Positions 11,001 through 18,982 of a stretch of 64,000 nucleotides of DNA are shown piece by piece. A model generated the notes under the pieces. That model saw only the letters and a list, made by a program, of their open reading frames with translations, was not told the origin of the DNA and did not search any database. The DNA comes from PFJX01 sp964542455 (GTDB taxonomy: Bacteria > Pseudomonadota > Gammaproteobacteria > Burkholderiales > Thiobacillaceae): NCBI GenBank assembly GCA_964542455.1, contig CAZIUC010000015.1:1-64000 (forward strand). Direction: 5' to 3'. Within the stretch, counting starts at the first letter, position 1. Every line of letters begins with the position of its first letter. The translations under genes were made by a program, and so were the position numbers.

Positions 11001-11373
11001 GGCCCCAATCCTGAAGCCCCCGCTCGACACAGGCACTACGCTGGGCCTGGCTCCATTCGTCAGGATTGGCGCCGATGGCATCTAGGATGGGGTCCCAGGA
11101 CCAATGCGAGCCTTCGTAACGCCGTCGCCACCATTCCGCCGCAAATAGGACGAATAGCGCCGGAAAGCCGCTCAGACGGGCGGCAACGACATCGAGGTCG
11201 TGCCTTCCAGAGACTCTAGCCAGCCAGTCGCGTAATTGGCCTTCTAAATTGCTGAATTCTGCCTCGGATAGCCGGTAGCGATAGAGCGGGCGCCCATCCG
11301 GCCGGGTCAGTCCCCGGTGATGGAGTAAATCCCGTTTCCAGTTGTGGAAAGGTGTGAATTGCTGAGCAGCCAA
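8041..11373 (-). CDS. druH: Druantia type III-like protein DruH
   Basis: A 1,110-residue protein with no motif I can name. It lies directly upstream of the giant helicase, in the position DruH holds in two-gene Druantia type III systems. The start is TTG at 11373: a strong Shine-Dalgarno GGAGG (11381-11385) sits 7 bases before it and no ATG fits better. The sequence is rich in Trp, Leu and Arg, has no obvious signal peptide or membrane segment, and is likely cytosolic. Both genes run away from higBA and probably share a transcript. Assignment is by context and size, so DruH is likely but unproven. Confidence 0.68.
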   Translation of the reverse strand: MAAQQFTPFHNWKRDLLHHRGLTRPDGRPLYRYRLSEAEFSNLEGQLRDWLARVSGRHDLDVVAARLSGFPALFVLFAAEWWRRRYEGSHWSWDPILDAIGANPDEWSQAQRSACVERGLQDWGLKPREGGGLRFLGSIAVQGGLPLAMLAQARRGIGQVLGRVLQLASNATPADLLGWVESLQDMLPRSYRQAAIFSLLADVAWTVLCLKGEAGLTSSKGAVAQLDRQLGTHWRDRFPLPVDDLHAQSLIEQLIRDAIPIDKPLTACLSLERQLVTDGNGGWTLKSSLALPDTIQVSQLASLFGLQVVDLPHSAELALSAGDRRQSTALRHLAGHEAYRVERKPWGFSGEYAAHEHLLHLNAPDGRSWSATAAKGGALDAELPWVFATEEGSYLRQGSGGVAASEIWLALPTSWRALPPEAVSVLGHLESPGRKLFRTCDDIQVVDGEGTAYRIRTGQAGADEAHYEWHGHRYWLDFRQPAMAFKGQPALYRANPQGASSPVNGQPGWNPNGAVAAIGPVTVRYPANGEIKHRARMVILPKDAELALDCRDARSGAIRLENWGAANAQVLTPGIRQTSRSEGGTLVLDLSLPADVHTPERVEIEVFWRQTSTRLALPFPAQGARAFDGTGKELDSGSMLAAHHLVGVRIQILGGRQNPRMALELGMAGAKRTYPLHGLLGSLGLEMRLQDYAADIQHLLSTEDSPDAVVTAIIRIGGVEQFRINLARYAAKLEKSGGEIGLDNLDGIPPETLAALPVLALRLERPGDEAIALPCRDSEGVASGMWDFLPATREPGAWLIYPGADATLPFRPTLWTVAGEVDTDSPLAQAIGIVDPGARETALDKVVAAMAADFLESCWLELERLAGQIGHLPLTTLDLWRRLARSPQGMAALALRFGSLPQGFLDRFEQELPFSWETISFVTWRRAMECLLRQCKGSIGVEAGMTVFPLHLSTRIQDLSANHGALAYLLGIASADFLPDAKQKTQLLVYAGRLSAQQLFDGAESLSMKLRQRHADDQWPSGFNPILAPARSQSGVAGMLHPQALGYPDGAINLPLLLAAQAATHQTDNWFTHPAHIHLLRAHRAFDPDWFDEAYNLTIARCLADGLLQP

Positions 11374-11452
11374 GATGATTCCTCCATATAGGGCAGGTTC
11401 TGGCGCCCGCCTTCATCCAGTCGGGTGTTCGGTGGCTTATACGCCACCGTTC

Positions 11453-11839
11453 TCAAGTCAATCGTACTTCACGGGATGGTTTTAGTAGGCTCTCCGCCGG
11501 TATCCCCAGCCCCTCGTGCAACTTGCGGATCATCGCCAGCGTCAGCGGCCGTTTGCGGTTGAGGATTTCATAGACCCGGTTCATCCGCCCGATCATGGGT
11601 TCCAGGTCTTTGGGGGTGAGGCCACCCTGTTCCATGCGAAATTTTATGGCTTCAACCGGGTCGGGCAGATCCACAGGAAAGTGCCTGGCCTCGTAGGCCT
11701 CTGACAGGGTGAGCAGAATATCGAAGCGGTCGCCATCAGGCGTGCCCGGTTCCGGTTCGTTGTCGAAGTATTCAGAAATCTCGCGCATGGCCGCGCGGTA
11801 ATCGTCTTCGCTGTGAATGGGGCGGATGTCCATGTTCAT
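11453..11839 (-). CDS. higA: HigA-family antitoxin
   Basis: A 128-residue antitoxin with a C-terminal helix-turn-helix of the HigA type (around MNRVYEILNRKRPLTLAMIR, the stretch that binds DNA in this family). It should neutralise HigB and repress its own operon. Its ATG overlaps the higB stop as ATGA, the toxin-first order that defines higBA loci. It lies 79 bases upstream of druH on the same strand, so read-through into the Druantia-like genes is possible. Confidence 0.88.
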   Translation of the reverse strand: MNMDIRPIHSEDDYRAAMREISEYFDNEPEPGTPDGDRFDILLTLSEAYEARHFPVDLPDPVEAIKFRMEQGGLTPKDLEPMIGRMNRVYEILNRKRPLTLAMIRKLHEGLGIPAESLLKPSREVRLT

Positions 11840-12141
11840 AACTCCATTTCGATGGTGTCGGCACTGATGGCGTCATATTCCGCGTGGGTACCGATGAATT
11901 TGATGTAGACGGCGCCGAAACGGTAGGCCACAGCGATGATTAGCCGGTAGTCATTGCCCTTGATGTTGAATACCACGCGGCGATTTTTCAGAATGCTGGC
12001 GTTGCGGAAGGCCGCTTTGATATCCGAAGGCTGCCGCCATTCTGCTTTCCGAGCATCATCTATCCACGCCTCCAGATGTGGCTTGGCTGCTGGGTGTCGA
12101 ACCCAGAAATCGCGGAGGATTTTAATGGCGACGATGCGCAT
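11836..12141 (-). CDS. higB: HigB-family mRNA interferase toxin
   Basis: A 101-residue RelE/HigB-like ribosome-dependent mRNA interferase. The N-terminus MRIVAIKILRDFWVRHP and the segment FNIKGNDYRLI match the family, and the C-terminal KFIGTHAEYDAI carries the usual conserved His/Tyr. The ATG at 12141 gives the expected family start. It overlaps higA by 4 bases. The start codon lies only 6 bases from a good -10 element, so the message may be leaderless. Such pairs often stabilise mobile islands, which fits the setting. Confidence 0.9.
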   Translation of the reverse strand: MRIVAIKILRDFWVRHPAAKPHLEAWIDDARKAEWRQPSDIKAAFRNASILKNRRVVFNIKGNDYRLIIAVAYRFGAVYIKFIGTHAEYDAISADTIEMEL

Positions 12142-12147
12142 GGCGTG

Positions 12148-12176
12148 ATGCTAGTCCCAAAATGGGATTTGGACAA
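12148..12176 (-). promoter_or_regulatory. higBA promoter with internal operator palindrome
   Basis: On the minus strand, -35 TTGTCC (12176-12171) and -10 TAGCAT (12153-12148) are separated by exactly 17 bases. The spacer holds the perfect inverted repeat TCCCA-AAA-TGGGA (12155-12167), well placed for HigA autorepression. Transcription would start at about the higB ATG. Confidence 0.7.
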
Positions 12177-12186
12177 TTTGTGTTTT

Positions 12187-13506
12187 CCGGTGCTGATCGG
12201 CGAACCAGGTGTCGGCAAAACTGCCATCGTCGAAGGGCTGGCGCAGCGCATCGTCAACGGCGAGGTGCCGGAAACACTGAAAGGCAAGCACGTCTTGGTG
12301 CTGGACATGGCCGTGGTCCAGGGCGGCGCCGCCGTGAAAGAGGAAATCGACCATCTGCGCGCGGAAATGGCCGACTTGCAACGCAAGGGCCAATTCGACA
12401 AGGTCGCCGAGATTCAATATGGCAAGCTACCCGCCCTGGAGGCGCGCCAGAAACAAGCGGAAGCGGGGGAGGGCAAACACGAGTTCAAGCTACTGCGCAC
12501 CGAGGTCGGCGCCGAGGAAATCGCCGAAGTGGTCAGTCGCGCCACCGGCATTCCCGTCTCCAAACTGGTCCAGGGCGAACGCGACAAGCTGCTGGCCATG
12601 GAAGGCCGCATCCACCAGCGCGTGGTCGGCCAAGACGAGGCCGTGCGCCTGGTGTCCGACGCCATCCGCCGCTCGCGCGCCGGCTTGAGCGACCCCAATC
12701 GCCCCTACGGCAGCTTCCTGTTCCTAGGCCCGACGGGGGTGGGCAAGACCGAGTTGTGCAAGGCCCTGGCCGATTTCCTGTTCGACTCCCAGGACCACCT
12801 GATCCGCATCGACATGAGCGAGTTCATGGAGAAACACTCCGTCGCCCGCCTGATCGGCGCGCCTCCCGGCTATGTCGGCTACGAAGAAGGCGGCTACCTG
12901 ACTGAAGCCGTGCGCCGCAAACCCTATTCGGTGATCCTGTTGGATGAAGTCGAGAAGGCGCATCCGGACGTGTTCAACGTCCTCCTGCAAGTGCTTGACG
13001 ACGGCCGCATGACCGACGGCCAGGGGCGTACCGTGGACTTCAAGAACACCGTCATCGTCATGACCAGCAACCTCGGCAGCCAGATGATCCAGAGCATGGC
13101 CGGCGACGACTACCAGGTGATCAAACTGGCCGTGATGGCCGAGGTGAAAAGCTACTTCCGCCCCGAGTTCATCAACCGCATCGACGAAGTCGTGGTGTTC
13201 CACGCCCTGGCCGAAGAACACATCGCCAACATCGCCCGCATCCAGTTGCAGTATCTGGAGCAGCGCGTCGCCCAGATGGACATGAAACTGGAAGTCTCCA
13301 ACGCCGCACTCATGGAGCTGGCCCGCGAAGGCTTCGACCCGCTCTACGGCGCCCGCCCGCTCAAACGCGCCATCCAGCAGCAGATCGAAAACCCGCTGGC
13401 GAAAGAAATTCTGTCCGGCCACTTCGCGCCCAAGGATGTCATCCGGGTTGACGCGGTGGATGGGCGGATTGTGTTCGAGCATGTAATCGAGGCGGAAGCG
13501 GTGTAA
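12187..13506 (+). pseudogene. clpB: Partial clpB copy with internal deletion
   Basis: The segment begins within the first AAA+ domain (VLIGEPGVGKTAIVEGLAQR, from about 12187). It runs to KHVLVLDMA and then jumps at about 12310 straight into the middle domain (VVQGGAAVKEEID). The first-domain Walker B region and half of the coiled coil are missing. From 12310 to the stop it is a near-identical copy of 558-1754. There is no native start: the open frame upstream (from 12076) runs through antisense higB sequence. The second AAA+ domain is intact, so a protein fragment could be made if translated, but this is most simply a recombination remnant. Confidence 0.85.
12310..13506 (+). repeat. Right copy of 1.2-kb clpB direct repeat
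   Basis: This is the partner of 558-1754, differing only at four positions in the final 25 bases. It marks the right edge of the defence island. Confidence 0.95.
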
Positions 13507-13511
13507 ACCCT

Positions 13512-13589
13512 GTAGGAGCGGACTTGCCCGCGGTAGCCAGTGTGATCCGAGTGGTTACCGGTGTTATCGCGAGCGATCCCGCCCCCTAC
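13512..13589. repeat. REP-like imperfect inverted repeat
   Basis: The left arm GTAGGAGCGGACTTGCCCGC (from 13512) and an inverted, diverged right arm ending CCCGCCCCCTAC (13589) resemble the GTAGGAGCGG-type REP halves common in proteobacterial intergenic DNA. It lies just after the clpB remnant and may end its transcription. Confidence 0.6.
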
Positions 13590-13732
13590 CGCATGCTTGA
13601 CCTGCCCGCTCACTGCGTTTGTCAGCATATTCTGTTATTTTGAATAAGGACGCTGTACGCAGACATCGCTGTACGCAGGGTCTTGATCAGCCCAATTGGG
13701 GGTTTCTCAAGTAACCATAGGGAATCAGGAAT

Positions 13733-14158
13733 ATGAAATCGACACCTCTCTTTCTCGCGCTCGTTCTTTCTTTGACCCTGGCCGCATGCGGCAAGGACAA
13801 GCCCGCCGACACGGCGGCTGTGGCGCCCGCCGACACGGCTACCACCGCCGGCCCGCCGATGCCCATGGACCCGAGCCAGGGTGTGGCGGGTCATGTGGAT
13901 GCCGTTGCCGATGCCGGTGCCGGTGAAAGCGGCCATGATCTTTATGCCGCCAAGTGCATCAGTTGTCATGGTGGTTCGGGCGAAGGCCTGGCGGGCAACC
14001 CCAAGCTGGCTGGCTTGAGCAAGGCGGACATCCAGTCGCGTCTGACCGATTATCACGACGGCAAGACGCGCGGGCCCAAGACTCCCATCATGGCGGCGAT
14101 GGCCAAGCAGCTTACGGATGCGCAGATTGCCGCTTTGGCGAGCTATCTGGGCGAGTAA
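13733..14158 (+). CDS. Lipoprotein monohaem cytochrome c
   Basis: A 141-residue class I cytochrome c. A lipoprotein signal peptide ends in the lipobox LAAC with Cys19. An Ala/Pro/Asp-rich linker follows, then the haem site CISCH at residues 75-79. A downstream Met in PIMAAMAKQL could be the axial ligand. It is expected to be anchored in a membrane facing the periplasm and to shuttle single electrons. It stands alone, with a good terminator directly after it. The redox partner is not evident; an oxidase or one of the molybdoenzymes in this window is possible. Confidence 0.88.
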   Translation: MKSTPLFLALVLSLTLAACGKDKPADTAAVAPADTATTAGPPMPMDPSQGVAGHVDAVADAGAGESGHDLYAAKCISCHGGSGEGLAGNPKLAGLSKADIQSRLTDYHDGKTRGPKTPIMAAMAKQLTDAQIAALASYLGE

Positions 14159-14182
14159 TCCCGCTGTAGTTTCCAGGCCGAC

Positions 14183-14219
14183 AAAATGGCGCCGCGCGGA
14201 AATGCCGGCGCCATTTTTT
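14183..14219 (+). terminator. Rho-independent terminator of cytochrome c gene
   Basis: Stem AAAATGGCGCC (14183-14193) pairs with GGCGCCATTTT (14207-14217) and runs into six T residues. It is 25 bases after the cytochrome c stop. Confidence 0.85.
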
Positions 14220-14272
14220 CGTTCTGAGCGCGTTCGTCGTTGAAAGTACTTGGCGCGCTGACTGGGGCGCCT

Positions 14273-14369
14273 TCCCCCTTTTTAAAAGGGGGAGTGAGGG
14301 GGGGGGCGACGGTTGAGCTGGCGCCACCCTTGGAGAAATCCCCCCTAACCCCCCTTTGGCAAAGGGGGA
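14273..14369. repeat. Two facing C/G-run hairpins
   Basis: One hairpin at 14273-14293 (TCCCCCTTTT paired with AAAAGGGGGA) and one at 14350-14368 (CCCCCTTT paired with AAAGGGGG) are diverged inverted copies of each other, about 55 bases apart. They lie between the convergent cytochrome c and potassium channel genes. This looks like a dispersed intergenic repeat and may also block transcription. Confidence 0.65.
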
Positions 14370-14434
14370 GACTTGGCTCCCGCCTGCCGCAAGCGGTTCA
14401 ACGGTGAAACGCGCGGAGCGTTTGTTCTTCCAGG

Positions 14435-16144
14435 CTACTTCTGAGCGCGGGTGGCGCGGCCTTGTTTCCGCCGCAGCCATTGCCAGAACCATCCACCCGG
14501 GCTGTCCGTCCCGGTGAGTAGATAGTTCAGGACTCTCAGGTTGCGTAGCGCGAGCACCTGTCGTCCCCTCGCGCCGTGGCCGCCGCAGAACAGGATGCGG
14601 TCGCCCGGAAACAGCGGGGTGTCCAGGTCGGGCAGGAGGGCTTCGGAGTTGCCGAGCAGCAGGGGGATACAGGGCAGATCGGCGTCGCGGTCGGAGGGGT
14701 TCCGGATCAGGTCACGCAGAGTCAGTTCCATTTTCAGGTCCATGGCCTGGCGGATGGCCACGGCGTTTTCCACGTTGAGTTCCACGTCCCAGATTTCGGG
14801 CACGGTGTCGCCCACCACGGCGGCGATGCGGGACAGTAGTTCATTGGCCCAATCGTTGGATTGTTCCTTGCAGCGGGCGAAGAAGCGGGAGAGAAGGGGG
14901 GTGGTGAGCAGGGAAAGGAATTCATGGCCGACGATATCCGCCGGCTGCATGGTGACATTGGCGCCGAAGCGCTTGAACAGGGGCGCGTTGGCATGCCGGT
15001 TCTGGCGGACCACCATGAACAGGTCCGGATTGAGTTCCCTGGCGGTCATGACGATGGAGAGATTGTTCACGTCGTTGTCGGTCCCGGCGACGATGCCCAC
15101 AGCACCCTTGATGCCCGCCTCCAGCAAGGTATTCGCCTCGGTGCCGCTGCCTTTGATGCATTTCTCGCAGCCGGTTCTGGCGGGATCGGCCTCGACGATG
15201 ACCAGTTCGACTTTTTCCCGGCGCAGGTTGCGCACCACGGCCTTGCCGAAGCGCCCGTAGCCGCAAATGATCCACTTGCCGTGCGGTGGCCGCAGGGGTT
15301 CGCTCAACGGCATGCCGGGAATGTCGGTCAGCCAGTCGTACAAGAGGTGTTGACCCGGGCTATGCAGGGCCATGGCGAGGTGCTCACCGAAGGCCGCGAA
15401 GGCGTTGACGACCTCCTCCGTACCGAACGAAACCATGTTGCCGGCGGTTTCCATGCTGTCGGCGCGGCACAGTACCGGCAGTTCCGGGCGCAGCAGTTTC
15501 GCGGTCACCGCCACTGCCAGATTCGCCTGGTCATCGTTGGTCAGGGCGATCACGCCGGCACACGAAGGGTGATTCAGGCCTGACGCTTCCAGGTTCTCCG
15601 GCAGGCGCGCGTCCCCGGTCAGGGCGGGGATTTCCAGATGGTATTGCCCGAGCTCCAGTTCGCTGATGCGGTCGGCGTCGATGTCCAGCACCACCGCCTG
15701 CTGGTTGCGGCTGTCCAGCGCTTTCATCAGCAGGGTTCCCGTCTCGCCGCAGCCGCAGATGATGTAGAAGGGCTGGCGCAGGCGCCGTACCCGATGTTCA
15801 AAGGCATTGGCCTTGATCACCCGCTGGAAGGCCGGGTCTTGCAGCAGGGCCAGGATGGTGCCGATGCTGTACAGCCAGACCAGCACGGTCATGTAGATGG
15901 TAACCAGCGCCCAGGTGCGCTGCGCCTCGCTGAAAGCAACCGGGATTTCGCCGAAGCCGATGGTGGTGGCGGTGTAGCTGACGAAATAGAAGGCGTGGAA
16001 CAGGCTCATGCCCGGCGCCGGGTTGCCGGCGGCATCGACCCCGGGCATCAGGCTCATGCCCAGGATGGAAACGGCATAGCTGGCGACGAGCAGGATCAGC
16101 GGCATGCGCATCCGCCGCAGAACCAGGAACAGCACGCTGTTCAT
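14435..16144 (-). CDS. Two-TM potassium channel with two RCK/TrkA-N domains
   Basis: A 569-residue ion channel. Two membrane helices (about residues 12-32 and 76-102) flank a pore loop with the filter-like TTIGFGE (60-66). Two tandem Rossmann RCK domains follow, starting at IICGCGETG (about 128) and IICGYGRFGK (about 289), with TrkA-C-like parts. It likely gates K+ flow in response to a nucleotide or ion. The filter is GFG rather than the usual GYG, which occurs in some prokaryotic channels. It starts 32 bases after a small membrane protein gene, with which it probably forms an operon. Confidence 0.85.
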   Translation of the reverse strand: MNSVLFLVLRRMRMPLILLVASYAVSILGMSLMPGVDAAGNPAPGMSLFHAFYFVSYTATTIGFGEIPVAFSEAQRTWALVTIYMTVLVWLYSIGTILALLQDPAFQRVIKANAFEHRVRRLRQPFYIICGCGETGTLLMKALDSRNQQAVVLDIDADRISELELGQYHLEIPALTGDARLPENLEASGLNHPSCAGVIALTNDDQANLAVAVTAKLLRPELPVLCRADSMETAGNMVSFGTEEVVNAFAAFGEHLAMALHSPGQHLLYDWLTDIPGMPLSEPLRPPHGKWIICGYGRFGKAVVRNLRREKVELVIVEADPARTGCEKCIKGSGTEANTLLEAGIKGAVGIVAGTDNDVNNLSIVMTARELNPDLFMVVRQNRHANAPLFKRFGANVTMQPADIVGHEFLSLLTTPLLSRFFARCKEQSNDWANELLSRIAAVVGDTVPEIWDVELNVENAVAIRQAMDLKMELTLRDLIRNPSDRDADLPCIPLLLGNSEALLPDLDTPLFPGDRILFCGGHGARGRQVLALRNLRVLNYLLTGTDSPGGWFWQWLRRKQGRATRAQK

Positions 16145-16176
16145 CTATGGCGCCGAGTGTTGGAGGAGTGCGCCGC

Positions 16177-16560
16177 TCAACGGTGGAACAGCACGGTCTC
16201 GATGACCAGGATGATCACCGAGAGCACATTGGCCATGAGCGCGCCGGCGGCCAGAGAGACGATGCTGGCCATGATCGAGGGGGTCAGGCCCGTATCCGTG
16301 ATGTGCACCGCAACCGCCCAGACGCAAGCGGCGGCGATCAGTTGCAGATCGGCGACAAAACTCGTGGCCAGGTGGATGGCGCCGATCTGGGTGCGCTCGC
16401 CGAATTTCAGCACCGTGGCGATCAGGTTCACCACCACCACCGCGAACAACTCGTAGACATGATGATGGGCCACGTTATCCAGTTCGCCGATGACGAAGCC
16501 GAAATTGAGGGTCATGGCGAGGATGATGAAGAAGCCGAAAACGACCTTTTCCAGATTCAT
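16177..16560 (-). CDS. Small conserved membrane protein upstream of the channel
   Basis: A 127-residue protein starting MNLEKVVFGFFIILAMTLNF, with four hydrophobic segments and conserved-looking HHH and ER/T residues. I chose the ATG at 16560 because the first membrane helix begins there; codons further upstream look non-coding. I do not recognise the family with certainty. The tight spacing with the two-TM channel suggests a channel accessory subunit or a protein for the same ion stress. Confidence 0.75.
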   Translation of the reverse strand: MNLEKVVFGFFIILAMTLNFGFVIGELDNVAHHHVYELFAVVVVNLIATVLKFGERTQIGAIHLATSFVADLQLIAAACVWAVAVHITDTGLTPSIMASIVSLAAGALMANVLSVIILVIETVLFHR

Positions 16561-16698
16561 GGCGCGGATTCCCGTAGGTGGATCGCGCCATGATAGCCCG
16601 GCAGTCTGCCTACAGACATGGTGGCGGGTCGGACCCACAGGAAGAAGCAGGCGAGATCACTCCTCTTCGGGTAACTGGAGCCGGGTGATGGCACTGTG

Positions 16699-18228
16699 TT
16701 ATTGCAGGTCTGAAGTGGGTACACCGGCCATGGTCTTTTGCCGGCAATCCGGACACAGCGTCATGAGGCGAGCCTGCTCGCCCTGGAACATGGGTTGGTT
16801 GGCCATCATGGCGCGACTGCGTTCGATCATGGCTCGGGTGGCAAACTGCTTGCCGCATCCGGTGCAGGCGAACGGCTCGGCTTCCGCTACCACTCGCGGT
16901 GCTCGACGCGCTGCCCTGGATGTGAGCAGGCGCGGCACCAGCGTTACCGCCTTTTCCGGGCATACGTTGGCGCACAGGGCGCATTGCAGGCAGCGTTCCT
17001 CGGTGAAGGCCAGTTGCAGGGTGGTGCCGGGCAGGCTCAATGCTTCGGTGGGGCAGATACGCACACAGGTAGTGCACAGGGTGCATTTTTCGCCGGCGAT
17101 CAGTACCTCGCCCATCGGCGCGGTGGCCAGGGGAATGCTGACCGGCGGTGTCAGGGCTAGCTTGATCAAAGCGTCGAGTGCGGCGTACAGCAGGGTACGC
17201 TTGTCGTCGCCGCCGGCTAATTCAGCCGGGTGCGGCGGCGGCATGGCCGGCAAGGCGTCCAGTTCGGCGGAGTTTTCCACCAGCCCAAGACAGGCCGGGA
17301 AAGCCAAAGCCGAAAGGATGTTCCGTCCAAGGGCCAGTTGCTCATCCAGGGCGCGGCGCGTTTCAACAGGAATGCCGCCCGTTGCGATGGCCACTCGATT
17401 ACAGCCGGAGACCAGGGCGGCAAGCCAGAACTCCAGGCCAAGACTGGCGGGCTCCTTGACGGGGTAAGCGAACCAGCCGGGTGGGGTTTCTGCCTCCGCG
17501 GTCTCAGGGACAATCCACAGACCCGCGGGGCCGCCATCTTCCATATGCCAGGCCGCGAGCATCGATTGCAGACGGGTCAGGCTGAAGCCTGGGGTGGGGT
17601 GGGCGTAGCGCACCGCGCCGGAGGGACAGACCAGGGCGCAGCTTCCACAGCCCTGGCACAGGTTGGGTTCGATCCGAACCGATTCCTTCTCACTGGTGAT
17701 GGCGCCTGCCGCACAGGCTGACAGGCAAGCGTTACAGCCAGTCACCCCTTGCCGGTTGTGGGCGCACAAGCTGGTGTCAAAGCTGAAATAGCGGGGCTTC
17801 TCGAAGCCCGCGCGCACCCGGCCGGCAATTTCCAGCAAGGCGCGTTTGAGCGCCGGAAAATCATCCGCCGCCAGGGCGTAATACCCCAGAGGGGGAAGCG
17901 TGGTTTGAACCTGCGGAGTTTCGGAGAAATCCAGCACCCAATCGAAATGGCCGTTTTCGTGGAAGGAAAGTGGCGCCAGCTCGGCTGGGTTGTGATGCGT
18001 TTTCATACGGGCGGTGAACTGGCCCATCCAGCCGGATAAATCGGCCAGTTGCCCAGGCAAGGCACGCAAGCCGCGCGGTAATGCGTCGGCATCGGGCTGG
18101 TCGGTACACAGCAGGGCCGGGCGCAATCCCGCTACTCGCAACAGTTCCAGGCGTTTGAGCAGGATTTCGGATGGGCCGATAAGGAGGGCGCAATCGCCGG
18201 GGGTGTAGTGAACTTGAGTGGTTTGCAT
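16699..18228 (-). CDS. Multi-cluster 4Fe-4S ferredoxin-like protein
   Basis: A 509-residue soluble protein with two ferredoxin modules. The first has CNACLSAC and CQGCGSCALVC (about residues 170-215). The second has CTLCTTCVRIC and CLQCALCANVC (about 385-430). A C-terminal CxxC pair (CTGC ... CPDC) may bind zinc or iron. It has no signal peptide, so it is cytoplasmic. It is the last gene of the molybdoenzyme operon, 30 bases after the TorD-like chaperone gene. Similar proteins accompany formate dehydrogenase or Tat-exported molybdoenzymes. A role in cofactor maturation or electron delivery to the enzyme before export is an inference. Confidence 0.8.
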   Translation of the reverse strand: MQTTQVHYTPGDCALLIGPSEILLKRLELLRVAGLRPALLCTDQPDADALPRGLRALPGQLADLSGWMGQFTARMKTHHNPAELAPLSFHENGHFDWVLDFSETPQVQTTLPPLGYYALAADDFPALKRALLEIAGRVRAGFEKPRYFSFDTSLCAHNRQGVTGCNACLSACAAGAITSEKESVRIEPNLCQGCGSCALVCPSGAVRYAHPTPGFSLTRLQSMLAAWHMEDGGPAGLWIVPETAEAETPPGWFAYPVKEPASLGLEFWLAALVSGCNRVAIATGGIPVETRRALDEQLALGRNILSALAFPACLGLVENSAELDALPAMPPPHPAELAGGDDKRTLLYAALDALIKLALTPPVSIPLATAPMGEVLIAGEKCTLCTTCVRICPTEALSLPGTTLQLAFTEERCLQCALCANVCPEKAVTLVPRLLTSRAARRAPRVVAEAEPFACTGCGKQFATRAMIERSRAMMANQPMFQGEQARLMTLCPDCRQKTMAGVPTSDLQ

Positions 18229-18258
18229 GGGGAGGCCGTTGTGCCCAATCTTGTAGGT

Positions 18259-18918
18259 TTACATCTGAAGGAAACTGGCTGATTCCCGCAACTCCGCGGC
18301 CGCCTGATCCAGTCCGGCCTTGAGCAATCCGGCGAGGGCGGCGAACAGGGGCTCGCGCGCATGCTGGATGATGGCGTCGGCCCAGCGCGACGCCCAGGCG
18401 GCGAGGTGCTGGTGGAGGAAATCGTATTGCTGGGCCAGCCGTAGTTGAGCGCTTGCCGCGTCACCCGCCTGCCAGGCTTCCGCCTCGCGCAGGGCGAGCA
18501 GGGCCATGAACTTGAGTTCCACGGCGAGGTGGTCCTGGGGCCCGGCCTCCGGGTCGATGTCGGCGAAGCCGGCTTGGGCATAGCTTTCGATGACGGCCAC
18601 CGTACTCTCGCCGATCAGGCGATCCTCGCGCCAGACCGATTCGAATGGCGGCGGCGGCCCCACGCCTTCCTGAATTCCGCTCATCAAACGGGTGAACTCG
18701 CCGCCGATCTCATCCAGGGAGATATTTTCCAGATCGGGGGCCGCGCAGGCCAAGGCCAGCCAGGCGCTATCCATGGCATCCGTCGGTGGTTCAGGCTCCG
18801 TTGTCGTCAGCAGGCTGGCCAGTTTGTCCTGGTTCGGCGGGCTCAGAAACCACTCGGCCAGCCACCAAAAAAAACGGCTTCGGTCTTCCGCCGAAGCCGT
18901 GAGATTGCTCTGATTCAT
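18259..18918 (-). CDS. TorD/DmsD-family molybdoenzyme chaperone
   Basis: A 219-residue all-helical cytoplasmic chaperone. The N-terminus RSRFFWWLAEWFLSPP and the motif EFTRLMSG...GPPPPFESVW are typical of the TorD family, whose members guard the Tat signal of a partner molybdoenzyme and help cofactor insertion. The ATG at 18918 fits the family start better than 18939. It lies in the operon of the 870-residue molybdoenzyme with a Tat signal, its likely client. Confidence 0.85.
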   Translation of the reverse strand: MNQSNLTASAEDRSRFFWWLAEWFLSPPNQDKLASLLTTTEPEPPTDAMDSAWLALACAAPDLENISLDEIGGEFTRLMSGIQEGVGPPPPFESVWREDRLIGESTVAVIESYAQAGFADIDPEAGPQDHLAVELKFMALLALREAEAWQAGDAASAQLRLAQQYDFLHQHLAAWASRWADAIIQHAREPLFAALAGLLKAGLDQAAAELRESASFLQM

Positions 18919-18982
18919 AAGCTTCCGTTGGTTGAACAAGTCCTTGCGAGCTTACCCCACCCCGTGGGCGGGGCATGACCGC

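Noticed and set aside
1779..11373. DISARM or Dpd-type defence locus as an alternative for the giant helicase.
   Set aside because: DISARM needs a methylase and a PLD protein gene, and Dpd needs deazaguanine genes; only the two-gene Druantia type III layout fits.
12076..12186. The apparent start of a chimeric ClpB protein.
   Set aside because: These codons are antisense to higB and its promoter; the frame is open by chance and leads into the clpB remnant.
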